Source: Bog-756 sp963725275 (lineage in GTDB: Bacteria; Actinomycetota; Acidimicrobiia; Acidimicrobiales; RAAP-2). Taken from it: 64,000 bases of DNA. Position numbers and translations under genes: made by a program. Each line of letters begins with the position of its first letter. The stretch's first letter is position 1. Below the pieces are notes generated by a model, which made no database searches, was not told the origin of the DNA, and worked only from the letters and a program-made list of their open reading frames with translations. Positions 63,681 to 64,000 of the stretch are shown here, in pieces. Where the stretch lies: contig CAVRXS010000001.1 of assembly GCA_963725275.1 (NCBI GenBank), forward strand, positions 310,001-374,000, read 5' to 3'.

Positions 63681-64000
63681 ATGGCAGAGGTGACAGTGGC
63701 TGAAGAGCCCGTAGGGAACGCGCCGATCACCGGGCTCTCGCATGTGCAACTCCTGGTATCAGATCTCGAGGCGAGCGCCCGGTGGTACACCGAAGTGCTC
63801 GGTCTTGCTCCGTTTGCCGAGAACCCCGACATCGGTTACGTCGCGCTGAGACAGCCGGCTGCGAAGTTCGTGATCGTGCTCACGAGGACCGACGATCCGT
63901 GCGATCGATCGTCCGGATCAGACGGCGCCGCTGTGGACCATCTGGCGTTCGCCGTAGCGGATGGTGACTCGCTGGATACCTGGGCCGAGCACCTCGCCAC
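63681..64000 (+). CDS. VOC-family (glyoxalase-like) protein, cut by the window end
   Basis: About 106 codons are visible. After a 15-residue leader comes ITGLSHVQLLVSDLEASARW, with H at the first metal-ligand position, then WYTEVLGLAPFAENPDIGYV and AAVDHLAFAVADGDS for the second unit. This is the vicinal-oxygen-chelate layout of glyoxalase and ring-cleavage-type enzymes. The gene starts 12 bases after the hotdog gene and runs past the right edge. Function cannot be named. Confidence 0.8.
   Translation, partial: MAEVTVAEEPVGNAPITGLSHVQLLVSDLEASARWYTEVLGLAPFAENPDIGYVALRQPAAKFVIVLTRTDDPCDRSSGSDGAAVDHLAFAVADGDSLDTWAEHLA

Overview
This is a roughly 70 % GC, gene-dense actinobacterial chromosome segment. 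A WhiB regulator, a class E sortase with an LPxTG substrate, an AdoCbl-dependent ribonucleotide reductase, GTG starts and many 4-base start/stop overlaps all fit Actinomycetota. A secreted protein with six repeats of the GYWLVAADGGVFAYGDA type points, by recollection only, to Acidimicrobiia or a relative. I see no tRNA, rRNA, CRISPR array, insertion sequence or prophage. Four genes carry single frameshifts, all in short GC-rich runs, so draft-quality sequence is a real possibility.

Layout. 0-5.3 kb: housekeeping and regulatory genes (TetR, histidine phosphatase, zinc-ribbon protein, NUDIX, WhiB, epimerase, low-molecular-weight phosphatase). 5.3-32 kb: a cell-surface polysaccharide region with a polyprenyl-phosphate sugar-1-phosphate transferase, at least six glycosyltransferase genes (one a GT2-GT4 fusion), a Wzy/O-antigen-ligase-like polymerase, a Wzz/BY-kinase chain-length protein, hexapeptide acyltransferases, a methyltransferase, a DUF4012 protein, a sortase and its likely substrate. 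32-47 kb: mixed metabolism (cupin, nrdJ under a well-formed NrdR-type promoter, glpK, PlsC-like acyltransferase, aminotransferase, LLM flavoprotein, PimB-like glycosyltransferase, queG). 47-55 kb: a divergent polyamine/amino-acid catabolic island around an Lrp-type regulator. 55-64 kb: repeat protein, DJ-1/GlxA pair, BVMO-SDR pair, OsmC, NUDIX, hotdog and VOC proteins.

The most interesting object is a seven-gene minus-strand operon (16092 down to 8535) inside the polysaccharide region: glycosyltransferase, 4'-phosphopantetheinyl transferase, 80-residue carrier protein, acyl-CoA-dehydrogenase-like flavoprotein, amino acid:[carrier protein] ligase (a seryl-tRNA-synthetase-like enzyme without a tRNA-binding arm), DUF1839 protein and GH2 beta-mannosidase-like hydrolase. 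Every junction overlaps or is 7 bases or less. It encodes machinery to activate a small amino acid, hold it as a thioester on a dedicated carrier, probably oxidise it, and link that to glycan chemistry. The product is unknown; a Dlt-like aminoacyl (or dehydro/imino-acyl) modification of the surface glycan is my working inference.
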